Shown: positions 18,585-29,048 of the stretch, piece by piece | How the letters are laid out: every line of letters starts with the position of its first letter | Position numbering within the stretch: the first letter of the stretch is position 1 | From: PALSA-1353 sp036267155 | GTDB lineage: Bacteria; Planctomycetota; Phycisphaerae; Tepidisphaerales; Tepidisphaeraceae | Reading direction: 5' to 3' | DNA: 64,000 nt | NCBI GenBank assembly: GCA_036267155.1 | Contig: DATAWP010000025.1 | Span: 62,001-126,000 of the forward strand | The notes under the pieces: model-generated | Seen by the model: only the letters and a program-made list of their open reading frames with translations | What the model was told of the DNA's origin: nothing | The model's database searches: none | Translations under genes and position numbers: made by a program

Positions 18585-19591
18585 TGAACGCGATGTTGAA
18601 CATTCTTGCCGACATGGGTGGGAGCTTCTGGATGCCGCCGCAGGCGTCGCAGATCGCGCCGGACGTCGACTGGCTGTTTTTCTTCATCTTCTGGATCTGC
18701 ACATTTTTCTTCCTGCTGGTTCTGGTTCTGCTGGTGGGGTTTTCGTGGAAGTACCGCTATCGCGAAGGCCAGCCGATGCTCGATGCGCCCAAGCACAGCA
18801 CCGCGCTGGAGTTGACCTGGACCTTCATCCCCACGGTGATCGTCATCGTCATTTTCTTTTATGGGTTCAAGGGATATCTGCGCATGATGATTCCGCCGCC
18901 GGACGCTTACGAGGTGGACGTGACCGCGCACATGTGGGATTACACCTTCATGTATCCCAACGGCCAGATTTCCGACGATACCAACCTGCACATTCCGATC
19001 GACACGCCCGTGGTGTTCGTGATGAGTTCGACGGACGTGCTGCACGGCTTTTACATGCCGGAGTTCCGGATCAAGAGGGACATTGTTCCGGGGCGATACG
19101 TAAAACTTTGGGTGGTGGCGACAAAGCTGGGAACGTTCGATCTGTTCTGCACGCAATATTGCGGCCAGGACCATTCCTCGATGCGGAGGAAGGTGATCGT
19201 GGAGCCGCGGGCCGATTTCGTGAACTGGGTGAACAACCTGGGCGGCGGCAATATGACCCCGCCGCAGCGCGGACATTTCCTGTGGAACACGCGCGGTTGC
19301 AGCAGTTGCCACAGCGTCGACGGCACGTGGACCGGAAAGGCGCCGACCTGGAAGGATTTATATGGCAGCACAGTGCATAACGTGGACGGGGATCACCTGG
19401 CCGACGAGAATTATCTGCTTGACGTGATTAGTCATCCGAACATCCATCCGATCGCCAGTTTCCAGCCGATCATGCCGCCGACCGAAGGGCTCGTGAACGA
19501 CAAGGACATCGCCGATATCATTGCGTACATCAAGACGTTGAGCAAAAACTATCACGCCGCGCTGCCGGTCGTGAAGCCGGCGAAGAAATAA
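18584..19591 (+). CDS. coxB: Cytochrome c oxidase subunit II with fused cytochrome c domain (caa3 type)
   Basis: 335 residues. Two N-terminal membrane helices (about 26-50 and 68-90) precede a cupredoxin CuA domain with the ligands CTQYCGQDHSSM. A C-terminal cytochrome c domain has the haem motif CSSCHS and probable Met ligand in FQPIMPPTEG. Subunit II receives electrons from ActE through its own haem and CuA. The ATG is embedded in TGATG with the SCO stop; the open frame reaches further upstream but overlaps sco. Confidence 0.95.
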   Translation: MNAMLNILADMGGSFWMPPQASQIAPDVDWLFFFIFWICTFFFLLVLVLLVGFSWKYRYREGQPMLDAPKHSTALELTWTFIPTVIVIVIFFYGFKGYLRMMIPPPDAYEVDVTAHMWDYTFMYPNGQISDDTNLHIPIDTPVVFVMSSTDVLHGFYMPEFRIKRDIVPGRYVKLWVVATKLGTFDLFCTQYCGQDHSSMRRKVIVEPRADFVNWVNNLGGGNMTPPQRGHFLWNTRGCSSCHSVDGTWTGKAPTWKDLYGSTVHNVDGDHLADENYLLDVISHPNIHPIASFQPIMPPTEGLVNDKDIADIIAYIKTLSKNYHAALPVVKPAKK

Positions 19592-19614
19592 GCAGTTTCG
19601 TCCAGGAGTGTCGT

Positions 19615-21438
<1,824 letters not shown>

Positions 21439-21508
21439 GGTAGAAGGCCCCCATTGAGCCCGGTGTGAAGATACGCCGGGCTGGAGGCACGAAGGGAAAG
21501 AGAAACGC

Positions 21509-22447
21509 ATGAGCAGCGCATCGACCACTGAAACATCAGTGCACCACGGCGGGCATGAGCATCACGATCCCCACCTGGCGCACCATTTCGATACGCCCGA
21601 GCAGCAGTTCAACTCTGCCAAGCTCGGCATGTGGGTGTTTCTCGGCACGGAAGTTCTGATGTTCGGCGGCCTGTTCTGCGTCTATTCGATCTACCGGCAC
21701 AATTATCCGCTGGTGTTCAAATTCGCGTCCGAGACATATCTGAGCACGTTCTGGGGCACGCTCAACACGCTCATCCTGATCACGAGCAGCTTGACGATGG
21801 CCTGGGGAGTGCGGGCTGTTCAGCTCAATCAGAAAAAGCTGCTGGTTGTCTGCCTGAGCCTGACATTGCTCGGCGCGGGGGGGTTCCTGGTCATCAAGGG
21901 AATCGAATGGCACGCGAAATGGAACGAGCATGTTTGGTTCGGAGTGTGGAACAAGTACAACGGTCTGAACGACGAATCCTTCCGCGCTCCCCCACCGGCG
22001 CAGCCGACGACCGAGCCGGTCGTGGCGATCATGCCGCCGCCGCCGGTCAGCATCCGGGCGACCGACATGGACGCCAACACCGGCATCGACATCAGCCAGA
22101 TCAAGCCGCGCTACGATTACGCATTCAGCCAGACGATCCAGGCGCCATCCGTGGCGCCATCCGTGGAGAAACCTTCTCCGGAGAATGCCAATGAACATTA
22201 CCGGCAGCTTTCCGATGCCGCACAGTGGCGGGTGAATACATTTTTCAGTTGCTACTTTTTGATGACCGGCCTGCACGGCATACACGTCGTCGTCGGAATG
22301 GGGTTGATCACCTGGCTGCTGATAAGATCGCTGCGGAATGATTTCAGTTCTGAATATTTTACGCCCGTGGATCTGATCGGATTGTACTGGCATCTGGTGG
22401 ATTTGATCTGGATCTTTTTGTTCCCGCTGTTGTATTTGATTCATTAA
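21509..22447 (+). CDS. coxC: Cytochrome c oxidase subunit III with large loop insertion
   Basis: 312 residues, longer than the usual bacterial five-helix subunit III (about 200). A His-rich N-terminus (HHGGHEHHDPHLAHH) is followed by KLGMWVFLGTEVLMFGGLFCVY and later TGLHGIHVVVGMG and YWHLVDLIWIFLFPLLYL, all typical of COX3. Between helices lies a Pro-rich, probably disordered insertion of about 80 residues (roughly 150-232). This subunit stabilises proton uptake into subunit I. Confidence 0.93.
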   Translation: MSSASTTETSVHHGGHEHHDPHLAHHFDTPEQQFNSAKLGMWVFLGTEVLMFGGLFCVYSIYRHNYPLVFKFASETYLSTFWGTLNTLILITSSLTMAWGVRAVQLNQKKLLVVCLSLTLLGAGGFLVIKGIEWHAKWNEHVWFGVWNKYNGLNDESFRAPPPAQPTTEPVVAIMPPPPVSIRATDMDANTGIDISQIKPRYDYAFSQTIQAPSVAPSVEKPSPENANEHYRQLSDAAQWRVNTFFSCYFLMTGLHGIHVVVGMGLITWLLIRSLRNDFSSEYFTPVDLIGLYWHLVDLIWIFLFPLLYLIH

Positions 22448-22451
22448 ACCG

Positions 22452-22467
22452 GCCGACTAAAGTCGGC
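22452..22467. repeat. Short palindrome GCCGACTAAAGTCGGC
   Basis: A perfect 7-bp stem with an AA loop between coxC and the subunit IV gene; related to the palindrome at 10065-10080. Confidence 0.65.
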
Positions 22468-22488
22468 AGCCCGCGATGAGGGTTAATT

Positions 22489-22878
22489 ATGAGCCTCACC
22501 CATTCCAATGACATTCCCGCCCCCGTGGCCAAAGACGTGGGGCCTAACGATCCGCATGGAGTTCACGCGGTCCCCAAGCGCTTATTGATGGCCGTTTACA
22601 TCGCGCTGGTCGTTTGCACGTTCCTTACGGTTGGGGCTTCCAAGGTGGATATGGGGGATGCGAATATCTGGGTGGCGCTGCTGATCGCCATGGTCAAAGG
22701 GGCGCTGGTGATCATGTTCTTTATGCACCTGTGGTGGGACAGCCCGTTCAACGCCATGGCGCTGATCACCGCGCTCTTTTTCGTCGCGCTTTTCATCGGC
22801 TTGGCGCTATTGGATGCGCATTCGTATCAGTACGAGATCAAGCCCACGCCCATGGCGACCCCGGCGCCGCAGTTGTAA
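22489..22878 (+). CDS. Cytochrome c oxidase subunit IV (caa3 type, membrane)
   Basis: 129 residues with three membrane helices (about 31-48, 57-77, 83-102). VALLIAMVKGALVIMFFMHLWW is the hallmark of the prokaryotic cytochrome c oxidase subunit IV family, an assembly-stabilising subunit. It follows coxC by about 40 bases, with GAGGG before the ATG. Confidence 0.9.
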   Translation: MSLTHSNDIPAPVAKDVGPNDPHGVHAVPKRLLMAVYIALVVCTFLTVGASKVDMGDANIWVALLIAMVKGALVIMFFMHLWWDSPFNAMALITALFFVALFIGLALLDAHSYQYEIKPTPMATPAPQL

Positions 22879-22910
22879 ATAAGGCCGCCGCCGATAAAAA
22901 AATCGGATGT

Positions 22911-22928
22911 GCGCCGATAATTCGGCGC
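22911..22928. repeat. Hairpin GCGCCGA-TAAT-TCGGCGC
   Basis: A perfect 7-bp stem immediately upstream of the second subunit III gene. It lacks a U-run, so it is more likely an mRNA stability or attenuation element than a terminator. Confidence 0.45.
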
Positions 22929-22944
22929 TTCCCCCGTAAGATCA

Positions 22945-23571
22945 ATGACCCTGATGAGTGGAACCAAGATCGAATTTCGCGCGCCGCGCCGGGCGTCCAC
23001 CATCGGCCTTTGGCTGTTTCTGGCGGCGCTGGCGATGCTGTTCATTTCCAGCATGTGGCTCTACGTGCTGATGCGGTTGGGTGTTTTCGGCAGGATTTCC
23101 AAAGCGCCGGTCCACGTCCCCTCGCTGGCGTGGGGCAGCACCGTCGTTCTGTGGATCGGCAGTTTTACGATTCACCGCGCCGTCGCCGCCATTCGCCGCG
23201 AGCGGCTGAAAAGCTGCCTGAAATTCCTTTACCTCACCTGTGCTCTGGCGGTCGTGTTCCTGGCGGTTCAATCCCCGTGCATGGCCCAGGTCCTGCAAAG
23301 GCACCGTGCGATCGCCGAGCAAGCCGCCGCCGGAAAAGGCCCCGGCGAATTCGCCCCGGTTTCGATGTACGGATTGGTATTTTTCCTCATCCTGGTTCAC
23401 GCCTTGCACGTGGTCGGCGGGATCGTCGCTCTGGCCATCGTGACGCTCCGTGCGCGGCGCGGCAAGTACGATCACGAAAACTACCTGGGCATACAGTTCG
23501 CCGCACGATACTGGCATTTCCTGGACGTCGTCTGGATGGCAATGTTTACGATGTTCCTGGTCATGGGATAG
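22945..23571 (+). CDS. Second cytochrome c oxidase subunit III-like protein
   Basis: 208 residues with five membrane helices, of the haem-copper oxidase subunit III family: GLWLFLAALAMLFISSMWLYV at the start, LVHALHVVGGIVAL in the middle and YWHFLDVVWMAMFTMFLVMG at the end. It is the compact paralogue of the insertion-bearing subunit III earlier in the same operon. Last gene of the act-cox operon, followed by a long inverted repeat. Confidence 0.9.
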   Translation: MTLMSGTKIEFRAPRRASTIGLWLFLAALAMLFISSMWLYVLMRLGVFGRISKAPVHVPSLAWGSTVVLWIGSFTIHRAVAAIRRERLKSCLKFLYLTCALAVVFLAVQSPCMAQVLQRHRAIAEQAAAGKGPGEFAPVSMYGLVFFLILVHALHVVGGIVALAIVTLRARRGKYDHENYLGIQFAARYWHFLDVVWMAMFTMFLVMG

Positions 23572-23573
23572 GG

Positions 23574-23656
23574 AGGAAGTGGTTAGTGATTAGTGGTTAG
23601 TGGTTAGTGGAAACCGCATTTCCTAACCACTAACCACTAACCACTTCTTTCTTCCT
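23574..23656. repeat. Inverted repeat of GTGGTTA heptamers between convergent genes
   Basis: The left arm (23577-23610) is a run of AGTGGTT units; the right arm (23622-23655) is the complementary run of AACCACT units, giving a stem of nearly 30 bp. It lies between the 3' ends of the cox operon and a convergent membrane-protein gene, and could terminate both. The right arm also encodes the last residues of the convergent gene. Confidence 0.8.
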
Positions 23657-24526
23657 CAGGACCCAATATCCCAATATCGCCCCCGCGGTGCCGACGCTGG
23701 CGTAGTCGATAGGCAGCGGCCGGGCCAGGGCGGCGAACGTGCCGGTCGGGCTGCCGATGGCCAGGTTCGCATCCTGTCCCATGGCCGCCAGGATGTAGCC
23801 GATCAGGCCGACGATCAGCGGCCCGGACCAATACCAGATGCTGGGACGCACCGGCGAATATTTGTAGGCGATCACCGCGCCGAGAAACGACGCGATCGCC
23901 ACCGATGCCAGCGCCTGGTTCTTGGCTTCGGTTTGGCACAGGAACATGATGAAGACGGCCGTTGCGATGATCTGCGTGATGCCAGCGGTACACCGGTTGA
24001 CAAAAGCGGATTCTGTTAAGTCGGCCTCGCCCGGAGCCGCCGAATTTGCCCGGCCCAGTACCCAAAGCAATGCCCACAATCCCACGATGAACGCGGCGAA
24101 GATGAGCAAATGGACGGTCATGCCGACATAGACCGAATCATTTCCACCTGTTTCGAGCAGGACCGACTGCATCGTCCCACAGCGCACGGAGATCGCCGCC
24201 AGCCCACACGTGGCCGCGAAGAGCCCCGCCTCGAACCTTACAGCCCCGGCCAGCGCGGTCCCGACGAGCAGCGCGATCACCAGCAAAACGGCAATGGCGA
24301 AGAATGCCACAACGGGGTTGGGCTGCTCAAGAATGCTCCCGTCGAATCCGGGAACGACGGGGATCCCAAACCATCGCGAGCCGAAGGTAAAGATCACGCA
24401 GCCCACCGCCGCCGCGACGAAGAGCGCAACCTGAGCGATGGTTCCGCTGGATTTGCCCAGACCCAAAACCCAATGGCCGAATGGGCGGTCGTCGATGGGC
24501 TGAGAATGTGAAACAGCATCCGTCAT
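23630..24526 (-). CDS. Hypothetical polytopic membrane protein
   Basis: 298 residues with about eight membrane helices and no family that I recognise. The N-terminal 25 residues are hydrophilic. Helices are alanine/isoleucine rich with few charged residues; one loop carries GRANSAAPGEADLTES. The final residues KKEVVSG and the stop codon are encoded within the GTGGTTA inverted repeat, so the original C-terminus may have been replaced. A function linked to the adjacent respiratory operon is possible but not shown. Confidence 0.75.
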   Translation of the reverse strand: MTDAVSHSQPIDDRPFGHWVLGLGKSSGTIAQVALFVAAAVGCVIFTFGSRWFGIPVVPGFDGSILEQPNPVVAFFAIAVLLVIALLVGTALAGAVRFEAGLFAATCGLAAISVRCGTMQSVLLETGGNDSVYVGMTVHLLIFAAFIVGLWALLWVLGRANSAAPGEADLTESAFVNRCTAGITQIIATAVFIMFLCQTEAKNQALASVAIASFLGAVIAYKYSPVRPSIWYWSGPLIVGLIGYILAAMGQDANLAIGSPTGTFAALARPLPIDYASVGTAGAILGYWVLRKKEVVSG

Positions 24527-24662
24527 GTCGGACCGAGTTTACAGGGCAAGTCGCAAGCGGCAAGTGAACCCTTGAGCATGGATAGCGTTATCTTGCTCCA
24601 GCGGCCGAATTATCACCCGGGTTTTTGCCCAGCGGAACCGATTTGTTATCGCTTACGCCGAT

Positions 24663-24678
24663 TGTGACGTTTATCACG
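24663..24678. promoter_or_regulatory. Possible CRP/FNR-family operator upstream of the epimerase gene
   Basis: TGTGA-CGTTTA-TCACG matches the CRP consensus half-sites (TGTGA-N6-TCACA) with one mismatch, 89 bases before the GTG start of the DapF-like gene. It lies in the only non-coding stretch (24527-24766) upstream of the pair. Confidence 0.3.
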
Positions 24679-24766
24679 GCGGCAAAACACGTTCGCCGTG
24701 GAGGTGAAACAAGCCTATTCGATTGGTGGTAGGCATCGCGAAGAATCGCCGCTATAACCTCCACGC

Positions 24767-25537
24767 GTGAACGCTCACCTCTATGACGCTGCCGGAAATC
24801 GCGTTCTATGGCTCGATGCAAGAGGTTTGTGCGGCGAAATCGATCACGGCCAATTGAAGATGACCGGCTTTGAATTGTCGCAGCGATGCCAATTCGGACA
24901 GGAAATCACGGCCGTTCTCTTTACCTCAGCGCGAGGCCACTACGCACTGTTTTGGAACCCAGACGGCACTTATGAAATGGTGTGCGGCAACGCGATCCGA
25001 TGCCTGGCACATTTCATTTGCGACGACTCAGCCGCGCTGAACCATGTCCCGGTCGAAACGCCGCGTGGTCATTACCTCAGCCGGAAATTGGATGCAAACC
25101 AAGGCTCGGTTGTCATGCCGGACCACACGATCCGTGTCGCGATCCCGAATGACGGCGGCGATCTCCTGGTCGATGCCGGAACCCCGCATCGAATTCGGCT
25201 CGTGAACGAAGAATGGCCCGATCCTGACTTGCGGGAGGCTCGGTCCTGCTCCGGTGGCGCGAATCCTGTAAACTTCAATCTGGTGCGAAAGATTGCGCCG
25301 TTTCATCATCGAGTGCGAACTTTTGAACGAGGCGTTGGAGAAACATCTTCATGCGGCACCGCGGCGGTCGCAATTGTGGCTGCCCTCGAAGCGCTCGGCG
25401 ACGCCTTAGTCGACCTCTCAGCGCGTCATCTTATTCAGTTCGCATCGGGTGAGCAGCTTTTCGTCACGGGCGGCCGATCGCTGGGTTCGTATGAAATTAC
25501 CGGCCGCGTGACGCTCCTCCAGGACATTTCGCTTTAA
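24767..25537 (+). CDS. DapF-like PLP-independent amino-acid epimerase
   Basis: 256 residues with a GTG start. Two catalytic cysteines of the diaminopimelate epimerase fold are present: Cys73 in MVCGNAIRC and Cys196 in GETSSCGTAAVA. The usual N-terminal FxGxGNDF motif is absent and overall similarity is low, so it need not act on diaminopimelate; histidine- or other amino-acid racemases share this fold. It is followed after four bases by an ATP-grasp gene, suggesting that the epimerised amino acid is a substrate for ligation (inference). Base composition is slightly AT-richer than the flanks. Confidence 0.8.
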   Translation: MNAHLYDAAGNRVLWLDARGLCGEIDHGQLKMTGFELSQRCQFGQEITAVLFTSARGHYALFWNPDGTYEMVCGNAIRCLAHFICDDSAALNHVPVETPRGHYLSRKLDANQGSVVMPDHTIRVAIPNDGGDLLVDAGTPHRIRLVNEEWPDPDLREARSCSGGANPVNFNLVRKIAPFHHRVRTFERGVGETSSCGTAAVAIVAALEALGDALVDLSARHLIQFASGEQLFVTGGRSLGSYEITGRVTLLQDISL

Positions 25538-25541
25538 ACCT

Positions 25542-26471
25542 ATGTTCGCCCTGTGGAGATCAGCCGCCTTCTGCGTATATGACTGGTCCCTCTGGCGCGA
25601 CATGCTCGTCACGAGCATTCTGCCAAGGGCGCGCCGTATTGCCGCGGATTTTGAGCAAAGCCCGCGGCAGTTGCTGGCCAAGCTTCCCCGCCGGGCAAAG
25701 ACGCTGCTGATTCATCTCGACATCAGCGACAACGCGCCGTTCATCGCCGATGCGGCGGAGTTTATTTCGATTCTGACGCAGCGCGAAATCCGCGTCCTCA
25801 ATTGCCGATGCCGAGACATCCGAAAGACAACGGTTCAGTCGCACTGCATCCGACTTGGCTTGCCTTCCGTGACAGCGGCGGCCACTGGGCTCGATGACGA
25901 GCTTCTGATCGTTAAATCCGACCTGAACTCCGGCGGAGAAAGGGAGCAAAAGCTTTCCGACGCCCAAAAAGCCCGATTCAATCTTCCTGCCGCGGGCGGC
26001 CGCATAACAGGCCCCGCGGATTACCGCGTCACCCGGCGCGCCGACTTGCCCCGCGATACCTGGAATGATCCTCATTTGGTTGTTGAACAATATATCAAAA
26101 ACACACTCGGCAGATTCTTCCGCGTCTACGTTGCCCTCAACGCCATCGTCATTTCCGAGGCGTACGACGACGCGCTCGTGAAACGAATGGCAGGCCCCAT
26201 TCGGCGATGCAACCATCGGCTATGGCGGCATGGCGAGCTTCTCCATCCCCAATCGGCGAACGATTCCAAGCTGCCGCCGCGCTTGCTGCACACGGCCGGC
26301 GTCTTCGTGGACAGTTTCCATGTCGATTACGGAGCGATCGACATTGTCGAAAGCGCAGCGGGCGATTTTTACGTGGTCGATGTCAATAAAACTCCATACT
26401 GGGGTGATGAAAAACAGGCTGGGCTCATCGAACACTTACGCTTGGGGTTTTTCACGGCCAAGCGAAGATGA
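25542..26471 (+). CDS. ATP-grasp family protein
   Basis: 309 residues. The core has ATP-grasp features: a lysine strand LLIVKSDLNSGG, the hinge strand LVVEQYI followed by FRVYVALN, and the C-terminal metal-binding segment DYGAIDIVESAAGDFYVVDVNKTP, where D, E/D and N can hold Mg-ATP. Such enzymes couple a carboxylate to an amine or thiol through an acyl phosphate. I do not recognise a named subfamily. It starts four bases after the DapF-like gene, so the two probably make one product, perhaps a small peptide containing a D-amino acid (inference). Confidence 0.72.
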   Translation: MFALWRSAAFCVYDWSLWRDMLVTSILPRARRIAADFEQSPRQLLAKLPRRAKTLLIHLDISDNAPFIADAAEFISILTQREIRVLNCRCRDIRKTTVQSHCIRLGLPSVTAAATGLDDELLIVKSDLNSGGEREQKLSDAQKARFNLPAAGGRITGPADYRVTRRADLPRDTWNDPHLVVEQYIKNTLGRFFRVYVALNAIVISEAYDDALVKRMAGPIRRCNHRLWRHGELLHPQSANDSKLPPRLLHTAGVFVDSFHVDYGAIDIVESAAGDFYVVDVNKTPYWGDEKQAGLIEHLRLGFFTAKRR

Positions 26472-26599
26472 TCTGAAATTCGAAGCCCGGCACGTTACCC
26501 AACCCTTTGTTGCTAACATTTGCCTAACAGTAGTGATGGGAATAGAGTTGGGGTGACGGGTCGGTGTGACAGGACCCAAGTCTGTAAAAAAGGCATCGC

Positions 26600-28957
26600 G
26601 TGACCGAGTCCCCAACATTGTTTCCGCATTTGCAGACTCCGGAGGCCCAGACCCCCGCGGAGGCTGGCCCGTTCGCGGGAGTGGCGCTGGAGCAGAGCGT
26701 GGATCGGGTGCTGGATTACGCGATTCCGCGGAAGCTCGCGGGGCAGGTGCATGTCGGCATGCGCGTGCGCGTGCCGCTGGGACGGAAGAATCGGCCCGTG
26801 CGCGGGTGGGTCGTGTCGATTCAGCCGATCAGCGAACACTCCAGGATCAAAAATCTGCTCGCCATCGACGATGAGCGGATTCTGGTTTCGCCGCCGGTGA
26901 TGCAATTGGCGCGTTGGATCGGAACTTATTACGCGGCTCCGTTGGGCGTGGTGCTGGAAAGCGTTATCCCGGCGGCCGTGAAAAAGAGAATCGGCATTGG
27001 ATACAGCAGTATTGTCCGTCCGGCTCAGGAGCCCCAGAAAATTCAGGAGGTGCTTGAGAAAACCAAGTCGCGCAAGCGACGGGCGGTGTTGGCGCGGCTG
27101 CTTCAGGTCGAAAAAGAAAAGGGGATCGATCTCGTGCGATTGGCCGGCGAAGCCGGCGTGAAGCCGCCGACGGTTCGGAAACTTGTGGGGCTTGGGCTGG
27201 TGACGATCCGGTCTGAAGTTGATCTGCCGCGGCTGACGCGGAATCTGGCCGAGGGGAGGGGCGATGAACAGCGACTGGAGTTGAATGAGGATCAGCAAAA
27301 AGCGTTCGACGGGCTGCGGCCGCGCGTCGTCAATGGCGGATTCAGCGTGAATCTGCTTCACGGTGTCACCGGCAGTGGGAAGACGGAAATTTATTTGCGC
27401 TGCATTGCCGAGGCGGTCGAGCGCGGAAAGCGCGGGCTGGTGCTGGTGCCGGAGATCGCCCTGACGCCGCAGACCGTGGCGCGGTTCATGGCTCGGTTCA
27501 AGCGCGTGGCGGTGCTTCACAGTGGTTTGTCGGCCACTCAGCGGCATCAGTTCTGGCAGCAGATCATGCAGGGGGATGCGGATGTGGTGGTGGGGGCGCG
27601 ATCGGCCGTGTTCGCCCCGTTGCCGGATCTGGGCGTGATCGTCGTCGATGAAGAACACGATTCCAGCTACAAACAGGATCAGGCACCGCGTTATCATGCC
27701 CGCGACGTGGCGATCAAGCGGGCGCAGATCGAGAACGTGCCGATTGTGCTTGGCAGCGCGACGCCGTCGCTGGAGATGTATCGCCTGTGCCGCAGGGATG
27801 AGCAGCGCACGGATGCGAAATACCAATATCTCACGTTGCCGCGGCGCGTCCGGGGGCTGGCGATGGCGGCGACGGAATTGGTGGACATGCGCCTCGATCG
27901 CCGCCATCGGCGGGGAGTGCATCTCATCTCGCAGCGGCTGGAACATTTGCTGAGAACAACGCTCGAAGCCGGACGCCAGGCGATTCTGCTCTTGAATCGG
28001 CGGGGATATTCCAATTTCGTTTTCTGCTCATCGTGCCAGGAACCGATCAAGTGCAAGTATTGCGATACGACGATGACGTACCATCGCTCGGTGGATGCGC
28101 ACGCGCTGGGGGCGTCCAACGCCGCGGCCGTGCATACCGGGCAGATGCTGTGCCACTACTGTCTGAACACTTCGGCCCTTCCGGACAAATGTCCGGCCTG
28201 TGGGAAGAAATTGAGCCTCTTCGGCCTCGGCACCCAGCGGGTGGAGGAGGAACTGGCCCGAAAGATTCCGGATTTGAAGTTCGCACGCGTGGACAGCGAT
28301 TCGATGCGGACGTTTCGGGATTACGAATCGATTCTATCGCGGTTTGCACGCGGGGAATTGCAGGTCATTTTGGGAACGCAGATGATCGCCAAGGGTCTGG
28401 ATTATCCGAACGTGACGCTGGTGGGCGTCATCAGCGGCGATACGGCCCTGTCATTGCCCGATTTTCGCGCCAGCGAGCGGACGTTTCAGTTGATTACGCA
28501 GGTGGCGGGGCGAGCCGGGCGCGGCGACGCCGCGGGGCGGGTCGTGGTCCAGACATTTTTGCCGGATGATCCAACGATCAAGATGGCCCTGAAGCAGGAC
28601 TACCCCGCTTTCGCCGCTGCGGAATTGGCCAGCCGCCGCGAGGTAGGGCTGCCGCCGTTTGTGCGAATGGTGCGGATCATCATGCGGCATCAGGATAAAG
28701 ATGAGCTGCACAAAATCTCTCAGGATTTGGCCCAGAAAATGAAGGCCGCGGGCGCGGGAGGTGAAAAGGGGGTCCAGATGCGCGGCCCGATGCCGTGCGC
28801 GATCGGGCGGATCGCGGGATTCGAGCGGAGCCAGATTTTATTGAGTTGCGAACGGGCCGAGCCGTTGCAGGAAGTGCTGCATGGGGTACGCGCCGGCGGC
28901 GGATTGGCGAAGATGGAAGCGGTGGCTGTGGATGTCGATCCGGTGGGGATGCTGTGA
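26600..28957 (+). CDS. priA: Primosomal protein N' (PriA helicase)
   Basis: 785 residues with a GTG start. The N-terminal 3'-DNA-binding domain is followed by helicase motifs GVTGSGKTEIYLRC, DEEHDSSYKQ, GSATPSLE and VAGRAGRGDAAG. Eight zinc-binding cysteines sit in CSSCQEPIKCKYCDTT and CHYCLNTSALPDKCPACGKK. PriA restarts collapsed replication forks. It is followed by a heptamer-type inverted repeat that separates it from the convergent aminotransferase gene. Confidence 0.97.
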   Translation: MTESPTLFPHLQTPEAQTPAEAGPFAGVALEQSVDRVLDYAIPRKLAGQVHVGMRVRVPLGRKNRPVRGWVVSIQPISEHSRIKNLLAIDDERILVSPPVMQLARWIGTYYAAPLGVVLESVIPAAVKKRIGIGYSSIVRPAQEPQKIQEVLEKTKSRKRRAVLARLLQVEKEKGIDLVRLAGEAGVKPPTVRKLVGLGLVTIRSEVDLPRLTRNLAEGRGDEQRLELNEDQQKAFDGLRPRVVNGGFSVNLLHGVTGSGKTEIYLRCIAEAVERGKRGLVLVPEIALTPQTVARFMARFKRVAVLHSGLSATQRHQFWQQIMQGDADVVVGARSAVFAPLPDLGVIVVDEEHDSSYKQDQAPRYHARDVAIKRAQIENVPIVLGSATPSLEMYRLCRRDEQRTDAKYQYLTLPRRVRGLAMAATELVDMRLDRRHRRGVHLISQRLEHLLRTTLEAGRQAILLLNRRGYSNFVFCSSCQEPIKCKYCDTTMTYHRSVDAHALGASNAAAVHTGQMLCHYCLNTSALPDKCPACGKKLSLFGLGTQRVEEELARKIPDLKFARVDSDSMRTFRDYESILSRFARGELQVILGTQMIAKGLDYPNVTLVGVISGDTALSLPDFRASERTFQLITQVAGRAGRGDAAGRVVVQTFLPDDPTIKMALKQDYPAFAAAELASRREVGLPPFVRMVRIIMRHQDKDELHKISQDLAQKMKAAGAGGEKGVQMRGPMPCAIGRIAGFERSQILLSCERAEPLQEVLHGVRAGGGLAKMEAVAVDVDPVGML

Positions 28958-29048
28958 AAATTCGAAATCCGAATGACGATTTGGACTTCATTTCGGATTT
29001 CAGCCATTCGGATTTGATTCGTCATTCGAATTTCGACTTTCGAATTTC
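28957..29048. repeat. Inverted repeat, 7-bp period (AAATTCG/AATGACG type)
   Basis: The left arm is AAATTCG-AAATCCG-AATGACG; the inverted right arm reads AAATTCG-AAAGTCG, then AAATTCG-AATGACG. Additional ATTTCGG units fill the centre. It lies between convergent priA and the lysine aminotransferase gene and encodes the last 15 or so residues of the latter. Shares units with the repeat at 58081-58213. Confidence 0.78.

Noticed and set aside
23574..23656. Heptamer repeats considered as a CRISPR array
   Set aside because: Units are 7 bp, contiguous and arranged as inverted arms with no unique spacers.
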